A DNA stretch of 64,000 nucleotides from Nitzschia sp. pyKryTriq1 (taxonomy: Eukaryota; Bacillariophyta; Bacillariophyceae; Bacillariales; Bacillariaceae), in assembly GCA_956465555.1 (NCBI GenBank), contig OY101124.1:806001-870000 (forward strand), written 5' to 3'. This document shows positions 1 through 9,561 of the stretch, piece by piece (within the stretch, counting starts at the first letter, position 1; each line of letters begins with the position of its first letter). Below the pieces are notes generated by a model, which saw only the letters and a program-made list of their open reading frames with translations, was not told the origin of the DNA and ran no database searches. A program made the translations under genes and the position numbers.

Positions 1-1
1 T

Positions 2-3000
2 TCCCAAAAGAAGCGGACACAATCAAGCAAGGAAACGCAGCCGCAGAAGAATCGAAAACAGTCCGTCGACAATGCGAATTCGAACAAAAAATCTCCAAGT
101 AAGAGAACGACCACACATAATAATGCTGATATTGTGGGACCTCCGAAGCCCGAAGCAACAGCTGTCGACGACGAATCCTCTGTCGAATCTCCAATGCAAA
201 ATCTACAGACGGATTTGGATGGTTCATCAGTAGAGCCCACAGAGGCTGAGGAAAAGGAAACCAGTGACGATTCCGAGGAATCATCTGACGATGCACCAGT
301 TCTAGTCATCAAACCAAAGCATCCTCCAAATATGCCACAAGTCAAAACACGACAGCCTCAAAAGTCACAAGTCAAAACACGGCAGCTTCCAAAGCCACAA
401 CAGGAAACAAGTGATGACTCCGAGGAATCATCTGACGATGCACCAGTTCTAGTCATCAAACCAAAGCATCCTCCAAATAAGCCACAAGTCAAACCAAGGC
501 AGCAGCCTCCAAAGCCACAAGTCAAACCAAAGCAGCCTCCAAAGCCACAAGTCAAACCAAGGCAGCAGCCTCCAAAGCCACAAGTCAAACCAAAGCAGCC
601 TCCAAAGCCACAAGTCAAAACACGGCAGCCTCCAAAGCCACAAGAGGAAACAAGTGATGACTCAGAGGAATCATCTGACGATTCACCACTTCTAGTCATC
701 AAACCAAAGCATGCTCCAAGTAAGCCACAAGTCAAACCAAGGCAGCAGCCTCCAAATAAGCCACAAGTCAAACCAAAGCAGCCTCTCAAGCCACAATTCA
801 AAACAAGACAACCTCCAAAAGGGCAGCCCCCAAAGCGAGCTGATCAGCGGACACCGACTGAGACACATAGTGACGATTCTGATTCATCTGATGATTCGCC
901 GATTCTGCTCATCAAACCAAAACAGGCTCCAAAGCCACAAGCCAAGATCGGGCAAACTCGTCCAAAACCACAAGCCCAACCAAAGCAGACTCCTCCGAAA
1001 CCGCAAGTTCAACAGAGACAGACTCCCGCAAGGCCAAAATTTCAACCAAGGCAGACCTTAAAGCCTCCAAAAGTGCAGACACCAGCTCAAACAAATAGTA
1101 AAGATTCGGATTCATCTGACGATTCAGATTCATCTGACGATTCGCCGATTCTACTCATCAATCCAAAGGACACCCCGCAGGCGCCGACTGCGACAAAAAA
1201 GCCACCCAAGATGAATAAGATGCCGGAAAGAGCTAAACAGAAACCAGCAGAATCGAAGGAGAAAACAAAGACGGGAAAGGAAAAGTCCAAGGGGAGAGGC
1301 AAGACGAGGCAGTCAAATGATGCTGTACTGCGTGGAGTTGGTGACGAGGACGACGAGGACGACGAATATTTCCCCTTGAATGACCTACAGAAGACCCGTA
1401 GTAACCAAGGAAAAGAGAAACAACTACCGAGCAATGCAAAGACCCACAAAAACAAGTCTGTCAAGTCCAAATCGAAGACCACCACCAATGATACGACGCA
1501 GTCTGCAAGTAGTCAGCGACCGGACGACGACAGATCGACTAGTTCAGTAGACTCCGATGAGATCGATGCTGAGAATCAGTTTGCAACAATCGACTTCGAT
1601 CCGCTTACCTTGGGAGCTGCACGTTCAGAAGCCACTGGTAGTGTTGGTTCTCGTTCGACAAAAGAGCGAAGAAAAATTGGCATCGGCCGATTTATGAGAT
1701 GGCCAAAGAATGCGAGGAAAGAATCGAAGCCCCAGCCTTTATCCGAATCAATAGGTAATCTCAGTGTCCGTTCGAGATCGTCGACTGGTTCTGGCGACTT
1801 GGTAACACAGAAATCACCCGAAAAGCCGAAATCGTCGGGTCTTTTTGCTTCTACGACGGCGTCCTTGGACAAGATTGTCAAGAATAACATGTCACCAAAC
1901 AAGGGGGGTAGGACTAGCGGGAAAGAAACGAGACGTCGGCCTTCGGCTGGGTCAATGGACGATGGCAGTGTCCGCTCAAGATCCACCACTGGCTCTGGTG
2001 AGTTGGTACAGCAGAAAACACCCCAAAAACCGAAATCGTTGGGTCTTTTTGCCTGGCCAACACTGTCTCGTGCCTCCTCGTCGGCGTCCTTGGACAAGAT
2101 TGTCACGAATAACCTGTCACCAAACAGCGGGGGTAAGACTAGGGGGAAAGAAACGAGTGGCACTGGTGTTTTGGAACCGCCCAAAACGCCCCAAAAACCC
2201 AAGTCCATGGGCTTTTTTGGCTGGCCAACACTGTCTCGCGCTTCCTCGTCGGCATCATTGGACAAGATTGTCACGAACAGCCTGTCACCAAGCAAGGGCG
2301 GAACATCCGTCAGACACCAGTCTCCTGTTCGCCAATCGCTCCCAGAATCTCATCCATTGATCCCATCACCAGGTCGTTTCAGTGGAGCCAAGGCCGGGCG
2401 AAATGACCCCCCTGCTCTGTCTTCTCCGAAGCCTGAAAAACCAAAAAGTACTGCTTGGCTTCAATTGGCACTGTCAAATTCGGTAACGCCTAGAACTTTC
2501 GAAAATGAGACAGCTCAGAAGGTATTACGGATACGCCAAGCACGCTCCCCACTGAAAACACGCCCCCCATTGAAACTAGAACGCGAAGAGAAGGAACCTC
2601 AAACAATTTACAGCCGCCCTACGGGCCACATGGGAGGGAATTCAGGGGATACGACGTTCTTGTCGGTTGCAGAACAGCGTGTGGCCCGAAGAAAACAATA
2701 TATACTGGATCAGCAGCGAAGAGAAGCTATTAGAATACAATCGGCAATGCGCGGGTACCTGATCAGAAAAAGACACCCCCTGCCTCAAAGGTCAGCGAGG
2801 CCCGAAGGGCAAGTGTCACTGCCGGCCCAAGACAACCAAACTGCATCTCAGCACCAGATGTCACAAAATGGTTTATCGCATCCTGGCGAATCCATCGCTG
2901 CGAAAGTGCGTACTGAATCCAAGCCTCCGTCAAGTGCTAGTGGTCTCGCAACGTATTCCCTGAAATCTCGCCGCCCACACGAACATTTTGATGAGCCCAA

Positions 3001-5722
3001 AACCGTAGCCCAGCAGCGCGCGGATCGTAGAGAGGAATATCTTCTTGACCAGAAAAGACGCGGATCACTGGTTATCCAATCAGCATTGAGAGGCTACATT
3101 GTACGTAAGCAACTCGGTCTTGATAAGAAACGGGAGAAACGAAGCAATACGCCGACGCCGTCAAGTGGAGACACCATCCCGAAGGTGCCGGTTTCCCGAG
3201 GACTAAGTCACACTCTTCTAAGCAAAGCGGATGCCCCCCCTTCGTCCCTGGCACCAGCAAAGCTTAAGAGCAGGCTATGGCTGCCGTGGAACAGAAATAC
3301 AAACCCTCCACTTGCTGCCAAAAGGGAACCAAGCCATGTCGAACGGTTCGATGCATCCTTATACTTGAGGAGGCGAATGTACCAGGACGAGCAGGGCACT
3401 GGGTCAAAATCGCTCGATGAAATTAGGCAGGCCAGGCGGGAGATGTACCTTCGCGACTTGGAACGGCGAGAAGCAATCAAAATGCAGGCAGCAGCGCGTG
3501 GATACTTGATTAGAAAGAAGCTCAACCCTCCGTTGACTCCCGTTTCAGAGGAGAAAAGTAGCAAGGAGCAAGAGAGAAAATCGTCGAAAATCAAGGTACC
3601 GACAAGGATGCAGAAGGACGACGGGCGACAGACAAAAGCGGTCAAATTCAATGCAGGTGCTGCGTCCGAAACGTTCGACAGGTCGTCTTATTTAAGAGAG
3701 AGACTGCAGCGCGATGAAGAAGAGCGTAAGACGAAAACTATTGCCGACATTCGAGAGGAGCGACAGGCAATATACTTGAGAGACCTCCAACGTCGTGAAG
3801 CCACAAAATTACAAGCCGCCGCGAGAGGGTATCTGGCTCGAAAGTATCATCCAGGACTTGCCAAGAAACGAGAACCTCCTGCCAAGCGAAATGTGCAAGG
3901 AACTGCATCGGTACAGAGTTCTCGAAAGATCTCTGGCCAGCAGAATGCCAAGCACGAAAAACCTGCAAGTAGTTGGGGGCTAATGAAACGGTTGCTTTTT
4001 GGGAAGACAAATGAGGCACCACCCGAGCCAGAACCTTCTTACGAGGAGCAAGAGTTCGAACGTTTTGACCCGTATGCTGATACAGAAGATTTTTTCGGAT
4101 TTGCCGACGCTAACTACAGAGAAAGAACTGGCTTCTTCATGAGTACACTGGGGCGATCTGAACGACATATTATAAATCCTCAATCAGTGACCGACGAAGC
4201 ACGCAACTGGAAGGGACGAGGTGAGCCGAAGGTCAGCAGTGACTTTGACAATGGGGCATATTTAAGGGAACGTCGGGCACGAGCAGAGCTTGAATCGCGA
4301 TCCATGGCCATAGCCCAAAGAAACGCTGAGAAGCGAGAGGTGGCACAACAGGACTCGGAGAATCGGGAGGCTACACAAACCCAGAAGCAAACGAAGTCAT
4401 CATCATCATCGAAGAAGAAGGAGAAGAAGAAGAAGAAAAATAAGAAGAAGAAATCTCGAACCGACAAGAAAAAGGACAAGGCAAAGGCAAAGGGCGAAGG
4501 CTCAGGAAAGGGAAAAGAGCCACATGGTGACGCGTCGAAGCTTACGACCACAACGAAGAAAGAAAAGCAAGCCAAGGGCTCTTCACTGATTCCTGTGAAG
4601 AAGGAAGAAAGCACTGCCCTGCGAACAACGCCAACAAACAAGCCTTCTATCCGGAAGACTCCAGACCCTGAATTCAAGCAGGTGAAGCTTAGAACGATTC
4701 ACAAAAACGTGGAAGGAGAAGAAATAATGATCGAGCATGAATCTTCGAGTGAAGTAATCTTCGAAGAGATCATTGAAGAAGATATCGTTCCATTGGATGC
4801 CACCGAAAATAGGACAAAGGAGCCTATGAAGCCGGAAATCGAAGCAAAAGGAACTGCACCATTAGTTTTACTTGACTACAAGAAAGAAACTCCGATACAT
4901 TCTGGTTCGACGTATTCAACGGATATTGGAGATTCATGGTGGCTCCCGAGTTTGAACACCGAGGACACTCGTGCCTACCGCACTGAAGTATACGTTCCGG
5001 AGACTCGAAGTTACAAGACTTATCCGAGACCAGCACCCAAGAATTCTACGACCGAGTACTGGGAGGCAGTCCGTGAAACGTATCTTCCCACCGTGCTGGG
5101 TATTTATGATGATGGAGAAAGCATCGATCATTCATTGTTACCCTCGGTAGGTCGGTCTTCACAGAGTCATAACTCGAAAGACCAAGACTTTGACGAGACT
5201 TCGACTGTCGTCGCCGATGACGACGAATCATGGCTGCCACCTGGTGCAGACAGTGTCATCTCCCGAGCGATACAAGAAGGAGATAGTATCACCAGTCGAG
5301 CCATACCAGACGGAAGCGCTGTTGACCTTGCCGATGACTCATGGGTACCGTCCCCGAGCAAGCCAAAAGGGAGGTCCCTACAAGTCGACTTCGCTGGGGC
5401 AGTAAATAAGCAGAGTTCGTTCTCATGGGCGCCTCATCTGCCTTCACCGTCAAAAAGGGACGTATCGAGAGTCGAGCAGATCCTCACTGGTGATTTGGAG
5501 GCACCGCCATTTTCGGATCAACCAATCCCCAAGCTGAACAGCAGTTCAAGGGATCTTGAAGTAGGCTCACATGAGGACAATAACACAGCACTCATCTCAG
5601 AGACTGCACCCAAAACTCACAGAGGAAAGGTCCTCGTTATTTTCATGGCTATCATTCTCATTCTTGGGGGTGGTGCAGCTGCTGCGTATTTCCTTTGGGA
5701 AGATGCGCCGTGGAAAACGTAG
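2..5722 (+). CDS. Large IQ-motif, tail-anchored repeat protein (5' end outside window)
   Basis: The frame is open from base 2 to the TAG at 5720-5722, and no ATG is needed, so the gene starts left of the window; at least 1,906 residues are present. The N-terminal part (about 240-1180) repeats an acidic module (SDDSEESSDD followed by VLVIKPK) with Pro/Lys/Gln linkers. A second module (KPKS.GLFAWP with SASLDKIV) occurs three times near 1810-1935, 2015-2155 and 2180-2310. Four IQ-like calmodulin-binding helices follow near 2720, 3060, 3470 and 3790 (cores IQSAMRGYLIRKR, IQSALRGYIVRK, MQAAARGYLIRKK, LQAAARGYLARK). A poly-Lys stretch lies at about 4400-4460. One hydrophobic helix (VLVIFMAIILILGGG) near 5630-5690 lies just before the end, so a tail anchor is likely. 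IQ motifs in general bind calmodulin or myosin-type light chains; a scaffold role is inference. I recognise no enzyme domain. Confidence 0.85.
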   Translation, partial: SQKKRTQSSKETQPQKNRKQSVDNANSNKKSPSKRTTTHNNADIVGPPKPEATAVDDESSVESPMQNLQTDLDGSSVEPTEAEEKETSDDSEESSDDAPVLVIKPKHPPNMPQVKTRQPQKSQVKTRQLPKPQQETSDDSEESSDDAPVLVIKPKHPPNKPQVKPRQQPPKPQVKPKQPPKPQVKPRQQPPKPQVKPKQPPKPQVKTRQPPKPQEETSDDSEESSDDSPLLVIKPKHAPSKPQVKPRQQPPNKPQVKPKQPLKPQFKTRQPPKGQPPKRADQRTPTETHSDDSDSSDDSPILLIKPKQAPKPQAKIGQTRPKPQAQPKQTPPKPQVQQRQTPARPKFQPRQTLKPPKVQTPAQTNSKDSDSSDDSDSSDDSPILLINPKDTPQAPTATKKPPKMNKMPERAKQKPAESKEKTKTGKEKSKGRGKTRQSNDAVLRGVGDEDDEDDEYFPLNDLQKTRSNQGKEKQLPSNAKTHKNKSVKSKSKTTTNDTTQSASSQRPDDDRSTSSVDSDEIDAENQFATIDFDPLTLGAARSEATGSVGSRSTKERRKIGIGRFMRWPKNARKESKPQPLSESIGNLSVRSRSSTGSGDLVTQKSPEKPKSSGLFASTTASLDKIVKNNMSPNKGGRTSGKETRRRPSAGSMDDGSVRSRSTTGSGELVQQKTPQKPKSLGLFAWPTLSRASSSASLDKIVTNNLSPNSGGKTRGKETSGTGVLEPPKTPQKPKSMGFFGWPTLSRASSSASLDKIVTNSLSPSKGGTSVRHQSPVRQSLPESHPLIPSPGRFSGAKAGRNDPPALSSPKPEKPKSTAWLQLALSNSVTPRTFENETAQKVLRIRQARSPLKTRPPLKLEREEKEPQTIYSRPTGHMGGNSGDTTFLSVAEQRVARRKQYILDQQRREAIRIQSAMRGYLIRKRHPLPQRSARPEGQVSLPAQDNQTASQHQMSQNGLSHPGESIAAKVRTESKPPSSASGLATYSLKSRRPHEHFDEPKTVAQQRADRREEYLLDQKRRGSLVIQSALRGYIVRKQLGLDKKREKRSNTPTPSSGDTIPKVPVSRGLSHTLLSKADAPPSSLAPAKLKSRLWLPWNRNTNPPLAAKREPSHVERFDASLYLRRRMYQDEQGTGSKSLDEIRQARREMYLRDLERREAIKMQAAARGYLIRKKLNPPLTPVSEEKSSKEQERKSSKIKVPTRMQKDDGRQTKAVKFNAGAASETFDRSSYLRERLQRDEEERKTKTIADIREERQAIYLRDLQRREATKLQAAARGYLARKYHPGLAKKREPPAKRNVQGTASVQSSRKISGQQNAKHEKPASSWGLMKRLLFGKTNEAPPEPEPSYEEQEFERFDPYADTEDFFGFADANYRERTGFFMSTLGRSERHIINPQSVTDEARNWKGRGEPKVSSDFDNGAYLRERRARAELESRSMAIAQRNAEKREVAQQDSENREATQTQKQTKSSSSSKKKEKKKKKNKKKKSRTDKKKDKAKAKGEGSGKGKEPHGDASKLTTTTKKEKQAKGSSLIPVKKEESTALRTTPTNKPSIRKTPDPEFKQVKLRTIHKNVEGEEIMIEHESSSEVIFEEIIEEDIVPLDATENRTKEPMKPEIEAKGTAPLVLLDYKKETPIHSGSTYSTDIGDSWWLPSLNTEDTRAYRTEVYVPETRSYKTYPRPAPKNSTTEYWEAVRETYLPTVLGIYDDGESIDHSLLPSVGRSSQSHNSKDQDFDETSTVVADDDESWLPPGADSVISRAIQEGDSITSRAIPDGSAVDLADDSWVPSPSKPKGRSLQVDFAGAVNKQSSFSWAPHLPSPSKRDVSRVEQILTGDLEAPPFSDQPIPKLNSSSRDLEVGSHEDNNTALISETAPKTHRGKVLVIFMAIILILGGGAAAAYFLWEDAPWKT
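242..1180 (+). repeat. In-gene tandem repeat (acidic Ser/Asp plus Pro/Lys/Gln modules)
   Basis: Five copies of an Asp/Ser-rich module ending in VLVIKPK or ILLIKPK begin near 257, 410, 650, 860 and 1105. Between them lie runs of a shorter KPQVKPKQPPK unit, densest at 480-640, where units are nearly identical at DNA level. The near identity points to recent expansion or gene conversion within the coding sequence. The repeats stay in frame. Confidence 0.85.
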
Positions 5723-6581
5723 TTGTGACTCATTTGATGAGCTATTCTACGCCTAAGTCTTTATTAAAGTGATTGGGAGGCACTTTATTTCGCGCAGTAG
5801 GAGTATTCGTAGTCTGGTATTTATTTGAAGTCCTCTCTGCAGCTACTCTAGCTAGGGTAGACTTCACTACAGTATTAAAAGCTTTGCCGATCTCAAAACT
5901 TTTAGTTTGCAGTACAAAATCCTGTACCTGTAGGGCTCAACTTACACGTCCTCACGTAGCCCAGTACCAAAATTCACAACTTCTAGTTTGCACCGCGCAC
6001 TCCTCGCGAAAGCAAGTGTTAACCTGGCAGGTAGCTCGTAGCTCGTGATATTACGATGTAAAATGGGCCAAGCTCTGAAATGATCGTAAACAGCTCTGAA
6101 GGTCATACCCTTGCACGTCACACTCCACCTTAACATACCTGGACGATTCGTAACGTCAAACGTTGAATTTGGTGATAGTGATCCATTGCTACCGTTAGAG
6201 AGGTGGCTACTACCTGCCAGGTTAACACGTGCTATCGCGTGCAGAAAAAACGCGCAAACTAAAAATCCTGCAAATCCGGGTGCCTTGGCAAAGCTTATAC
6301 AGGACGCGACCTCCTGATGATATCAAACAGCAGCAGTTGCAGTGTGTACCATAGCGTTGATGAGAGGATCTTCTACCGGTACTCTTAGCAAAATCGTCAG
6401 TCGTCAGATCCGCACTACGCACCAAAGTGTATCCCTTTGGTCGATGGTCCTGTGTTCTGTCCAAAGATATCGATAGTCCATTGTCATTTGTTATGCTTGT
6501 TCGTATTACAATTCACCGGCTTGAAAACCTCGCCTCATTGGTAATTGAAATCGCCGGGTCCGGTAGTCCGAATCTTTCACC
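5723..6581. other. Intergenic, no gene; holds the inverted-repeat element
   Basis: No ORF with convincing protein character lies here. The stretch contains the MITE-like inverted repeat at 5981-6263 and the presumed promoter of the downstream GST gene. Confidence 0.6.
5981..6263. repeat. MITE-like inverted-repeat element
   Basis: An exact 18-bp inverted repeat pairs 6016-6033 (GTGTTAACCTGGCAGGTA) with 6211-6228 (TACCTGCCAGGTTAACAC). Outside it, imperfect pairing continues: CTAGTTTGCAC near 5983 mirrors GCGCAAACTAA near 6252, with GC-rich gapped sequence between. The whole is about 280 bp, non-coding, and shaped like a non-autonomous DNA transposon or a long hairpin. I could not identify a target-site duplication, so the ends are approximate. 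Confidence 0.55.
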
Positions 6582-7274
6582 ATGACACCCACTCTGTATC
6601 ACGTACCGAAGACAATATCTAGTCCGATTTATCAAGCCCTAATTGAAATCAAGGCAGTGAATAGCTCTGTCAAGGTGGAAACCTTGTCTTTCGCTGATTT
6701 GAAATCATCGGAGCACCTTGCAAGAAACCCCATGGGTACATCTCCCACTTTCACGGATCACGACCACAACATTGCTATCTGGGAATCTGGTGCAGTCCTC
6801 TCGTATCTTTTGGAGATATACGATACCGAATTCCAGCTGTCACCCCAACCCGGCGTAGCCTCACCGGGTGATCGAGCCAAGTTTTTGCATTTGCAACAAT
6901 ACATTCTGGCGACTGTCTATCCTTTCGTGGCATCTCTATTCATCCACACGCTCAAACCGAACGAAGAGCAGGATTCCGCTTATGTAGAACTCTCAAAAAT
7001 GAAATGGAGAACATTGATGGCTCCGACTTTGGCGCTGTCTTTAGGGGCTTCAACGTACCTGATGGGTGAGAAGCTTTCGGCCGTGGACCTCTTGATCGCA
7101 AAATCATTGAACAATGCCAATTCACTCGGCATTCTAGAGGAATTTCCGACCCTTCTTGCGCTGTTTGAAAAAGTAAGTTCCATGCCATCATTTACAACGG
7201 CATACAGCCAACCACCAGGACCCACCGGCCCAGTAGAGGGCCGATCACTCGTTTTAGTACCACCAGCTGAATGA
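6582..7274 (+). CDS. Glutathione S-transferase family protein
   Basis: Single-exon ORF of 230 residues with an ATG in good context (TCACCATGA). The N-terminal half has the GST thioredoxin-like fold signature: an early LYHVPKTISSP segment, the cis-proline loop (MGTSPTF) and the glutathione gamma-glutamyl-binding ESGAVLSYL near residue 68. The C-terminal half is helical, with the conserved buried Asp region (SAVDLLIAKSL). Length is normal for cytosolic GSTs. The family conjugates glutathione to electrophiles or reduces peroxides; the class is not resolved here. No targeting signal is seen, so it is probably cytosolic. It converges with the DHQ synthase gene, with 152 bp between stop codons. Confidence 0.88.
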   Translation: MTPTLYHVPKTISSPIYQALIEIKAVNSSVKVETLSFADLKSSEHLARNPMGTSPTFTDHDHNIAIWESGAVLSYLLEIYDTEFQLSPQPGVASPGDRAKFLHLQQYILATVYPFVASLFIHTLKPNEEQDSAYVELSKMKWRTLMAPTLALSLGASTYLMGEKLSAVDLLIAKSLNNANSLGILEEFPTLLALFEKVSSMPSFTTAYSQPPGPTGPVEGRSLVLVPPAE

Positions 7275-7426
7275 TTTGGCTTTTTCAAGGACGAGACTAG
7301 ATCTGTGGATGACGCATGGTCGGAGATTCACAATTGAAACGACCTTTCGGGATCCATTTCGTTATACACGACACTCCCTTTTAAAATATTGTCCGACGTT
7401 CTATATTATTTTCCGTCTAGTTGCTA

Positions 7427-8701
7427 TCATACTTTTGCTCCTTGGCATTCCGCAACGAATTCATCAATGGTTTGGACCAACTCTTCTTGATCAAAGTCAC
7501 CCGTGAAAACGCAGTTGCCTAGGGCTCCCTTGAGAAGGATAAGGCGCAGCTGTCCATTAGCAACCTTCTTATCTGCCGCCATGTACTTGAGGAATAACTT
7601 TTGATCCATCGGTGAATCCACGGGAAGCTCCACGGGCAAATTGGCCTTTTCCATGAGGCGGTATGTACGCTCCAATAGGTCTTGATCAATCCAACCCATT
7701 CGCGCGCTCATCGTAGCAGCCATGGCGGTGCCAATTGCGACCGCCTCTCCGTGCAGCCAAGTCCCGTATCCCGATCCGCTCTCAATCGCATGACCGAAGG
7801 TATGTCCCAAGTTCAAAGTCGCCCGCAATCCAGCTTCCTTTTCGTCGGCCTTGACGACTTCCGCTTTGTTCTCGCAGGATTTTTGCACGGCATATCTCGT
7901 GGCAGCTGGGTCTCGCGCCAGCAGCTTGTCCATGTTCTCTTCAAGCCATACAAACAACTCAGCATCCCGGATCAAGCCGTATTTAATGATCTCCGAAATT
8001 CCACTTTGTAGCTCTCGATCTGGTAAGGTCGAAAGAGTGTCGGTGTCAATGAACACGCATTCTGGTTGGTGAAAGGCTCCGATCATGTTCTTGCCTAGAG
8101 GGTGGTTGACTCCCGTCTTTCCTCCCACCGACGAATCGACCATTGCCATGACAGTGGTGGGAATTTGAATAAAATTGACTCCTCGCTGGTAAATAGCTGC
8201 TGCAAATCCCACCATATCTCCAATCACACCTCCTCCCAGAGCTATAAATGTGCATTTGCGATCAAGTGTTTCTTCGAGAGCCTTGTCCAAGATCAGTTGC
8301 AAGATTTCCATGGTCTTGAATTCTTCGCCATCCGGTAGCACTAAAGTATGAACTTCCTTGTGCTGAGCCACTAGCTTTTCGTACTTTTCCAAGTACATGG
8401 GAGCGATTCGATCATTCGTCACCAACAGCACTTTCGTGCCAGAAATGTGTGAAGTCAACATTTCCGTCACCTGTTGCTCTGTATAACTAGTTCCGATGTA
8501 AATTGGGTAATCTCTCTCATCGCTCAAGTCCACCTTGACAATGTCCACGTTGGACGCACTGAGCTCGCTGTTACTCTTCGCGCGACCGGTCCCCGCAGTA
8601 TTTCGCTGAGGGTGAATAAGGGCGTGGGCGGAAAAGCATCGGGCAGGAGCCGCGAAAAAAGTCGCGAAGCATCCAAGTAAGAGACTGCACCGCATCATCA
8701 T
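7427..8701 (-). CDS. aroB: 3-dehydroquinate synthase, plastid-targeted
   Basis: A 424-residue protein that converts DAHP to 3-dehydroquinate, the second step of the shikimate pathway. Visible family features are the NAD-binding GGGVIGD (156-162), DSSVGGKTGVNH (189-200), the metal-ligand Glu region SEIIKYGL (about 236-243), and the metal-ligand His pair in LNLGH (His300) and LHGEA (His317). The N-terminus begins with three Met codons, then a hydrophobic signal-like stretch and an APARCF segment resembling the Ala-Phe cleavage motif of bipartite plastid presequences; residues to about 50 are Ser/Ala-rich. Plastid import is therefore likely. The bacterial-type single-domain form differs from the fungal AROM fusion. 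No intron is seen. Confidence 0.95.
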   Translation of the reverse strand: MMMRCSLLLGCFATFFAAPARCFSAHALIHPQRNTAGTGRAKSNSELSASNVDIVKVDLSDERDYPIYIGTSYTEQQVTEMLTSHISGTKVLLVTNDRIAPMYLEKYEKLVAQHKEVHTLVLPDGEEFKTMEILQLILDKALEETLDRKCTFIALGGGVIGDMVGFAAAIYQRGVNFIQIPTTVMAMVDSSVGGKTGVNHPLGKNMIGAFHQPECVFIDTDTLSTLPDRELQSGISEIIKYGLIRDAELFVWLEENMDKLLARDPAATRYAVQKSCENKAEVVKADEKEAGLRATLNLGHTFGHAIESGSGYGTWLHGEAVAIGTAMAATMSARMGWIDQDLLERTYRLMEKANLPVELPVDSPMDQKLFLKYMAADKKVANGQLRLILLKGALGNCVFTGDFDQEELVQTIDEFVAECQGAKV

Positions 8702-8774
8702 TTTTCCTCTCGGCGGTTGACGGGACTAGGAGAATGAGACAGATTATCGAAGTAGCAGTCTACTATTCAGGGAT

Positions 8775-8835
8775 TTGATTTTGATTTTGATTTTGATCTT
8801 GATCCATCCATCCATCCATCCTCCATCTCCATCCG
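8775..8835. repeat. Microsatellite: TTTTGA-type then CATC-type repeats
   Basis: Repeats of TTTTGA (8775-8803) pass directly into CATC/CATCC repeats (8804-8835), 70-130 bp upstream of the DHQ synthase start codon. It is low-complexity promoter-side sequence with no coding value. Confidence 0.85.
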
Positions 8836-9561
8836 CACAACAAAAGAAAGAAGTGACGTCCAAATCCTTCATCATCATCGAGAGATCACCAACTGACCTC
8901 TCGGAGCCGTTCGTACACGGAAGCAGGATAACAATCAATCATTATTTTCGACGCCTTGGTTTTGGGTACGAATCTCCAGCATTCCAGATTCCAGATTCCA
9001 AGTGGAAATTAAAGGAGAGCACGAGCCGGCTGACGCGTATCACACATGCAAGCCCGCCAAAAATTGAATAATTCATTCGTAAAAAAATATTGTCGTCAGC
9101 GACCAGCAGTCGTCTCTATGAGAGGTAGTAGAGAGAGCTAGCAATAGCAAGATCTATATCTTTTTAACGTGGTCTATCTAACACAAGGACTGCAACTCGA
9201 GGGAGTGTACTTGTAGTACCGTAGGGTTAGAGCTCTTGAGCAGACGAGTATATCCATCAAGATCAAAGAAGACACAAACGATTTTTCTGCCTTCGCCCAG
9301 AGTAGTTCTTCTCCCTACTCTCTAGTAGAGAGGCTCTAACGGTGGAGTAGAAGAGCGAGGCCATAAAACCGATCCAGTTCTACATAGAGCCGGGTTAGAT
9401 TAATGAAAACAGAATATATTGTGGTTCACTTTCCTATCAAATTAGATGTTCGAGAAGCAAGCTTAAAAAAACCTCTAGACACGAAATATACATAGATAGC
9501 TTACGACATTCAACCAAAAATGGATAGAAATATCACATATTGGGAAATCAAGTAGGCTTGT
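8836..9561. other. Intergenic, no gene recognised
   Basis: This stretch lies between the divergent upstream side of DHQ synthase and the 3' end of the ammonium transporter. It holds short low-complexity runs such as TAGTAGAGAGAG near 9125. No coding ORF, RNA gene or clear repeat family was recognised. Confidence 0.5.

Noticed and set aside
358-801. Minus-strand Cys/Gly/Leu-rich ORF
   Set aside because: It mirrors the coding tandem repeats of the IQ protein and has no independent support.
4180-4677. Minus-strand Phe-rich ORF
   Set aside because: It is the antisense of the poly-Lys region; no start context or domain.
8775-9071. 98-residue plus-strand ORF upstream of DHQ synthase
   Set aside because: It starts in a microsatellite, has no ATG-based gene structure of note and no protein-like character.
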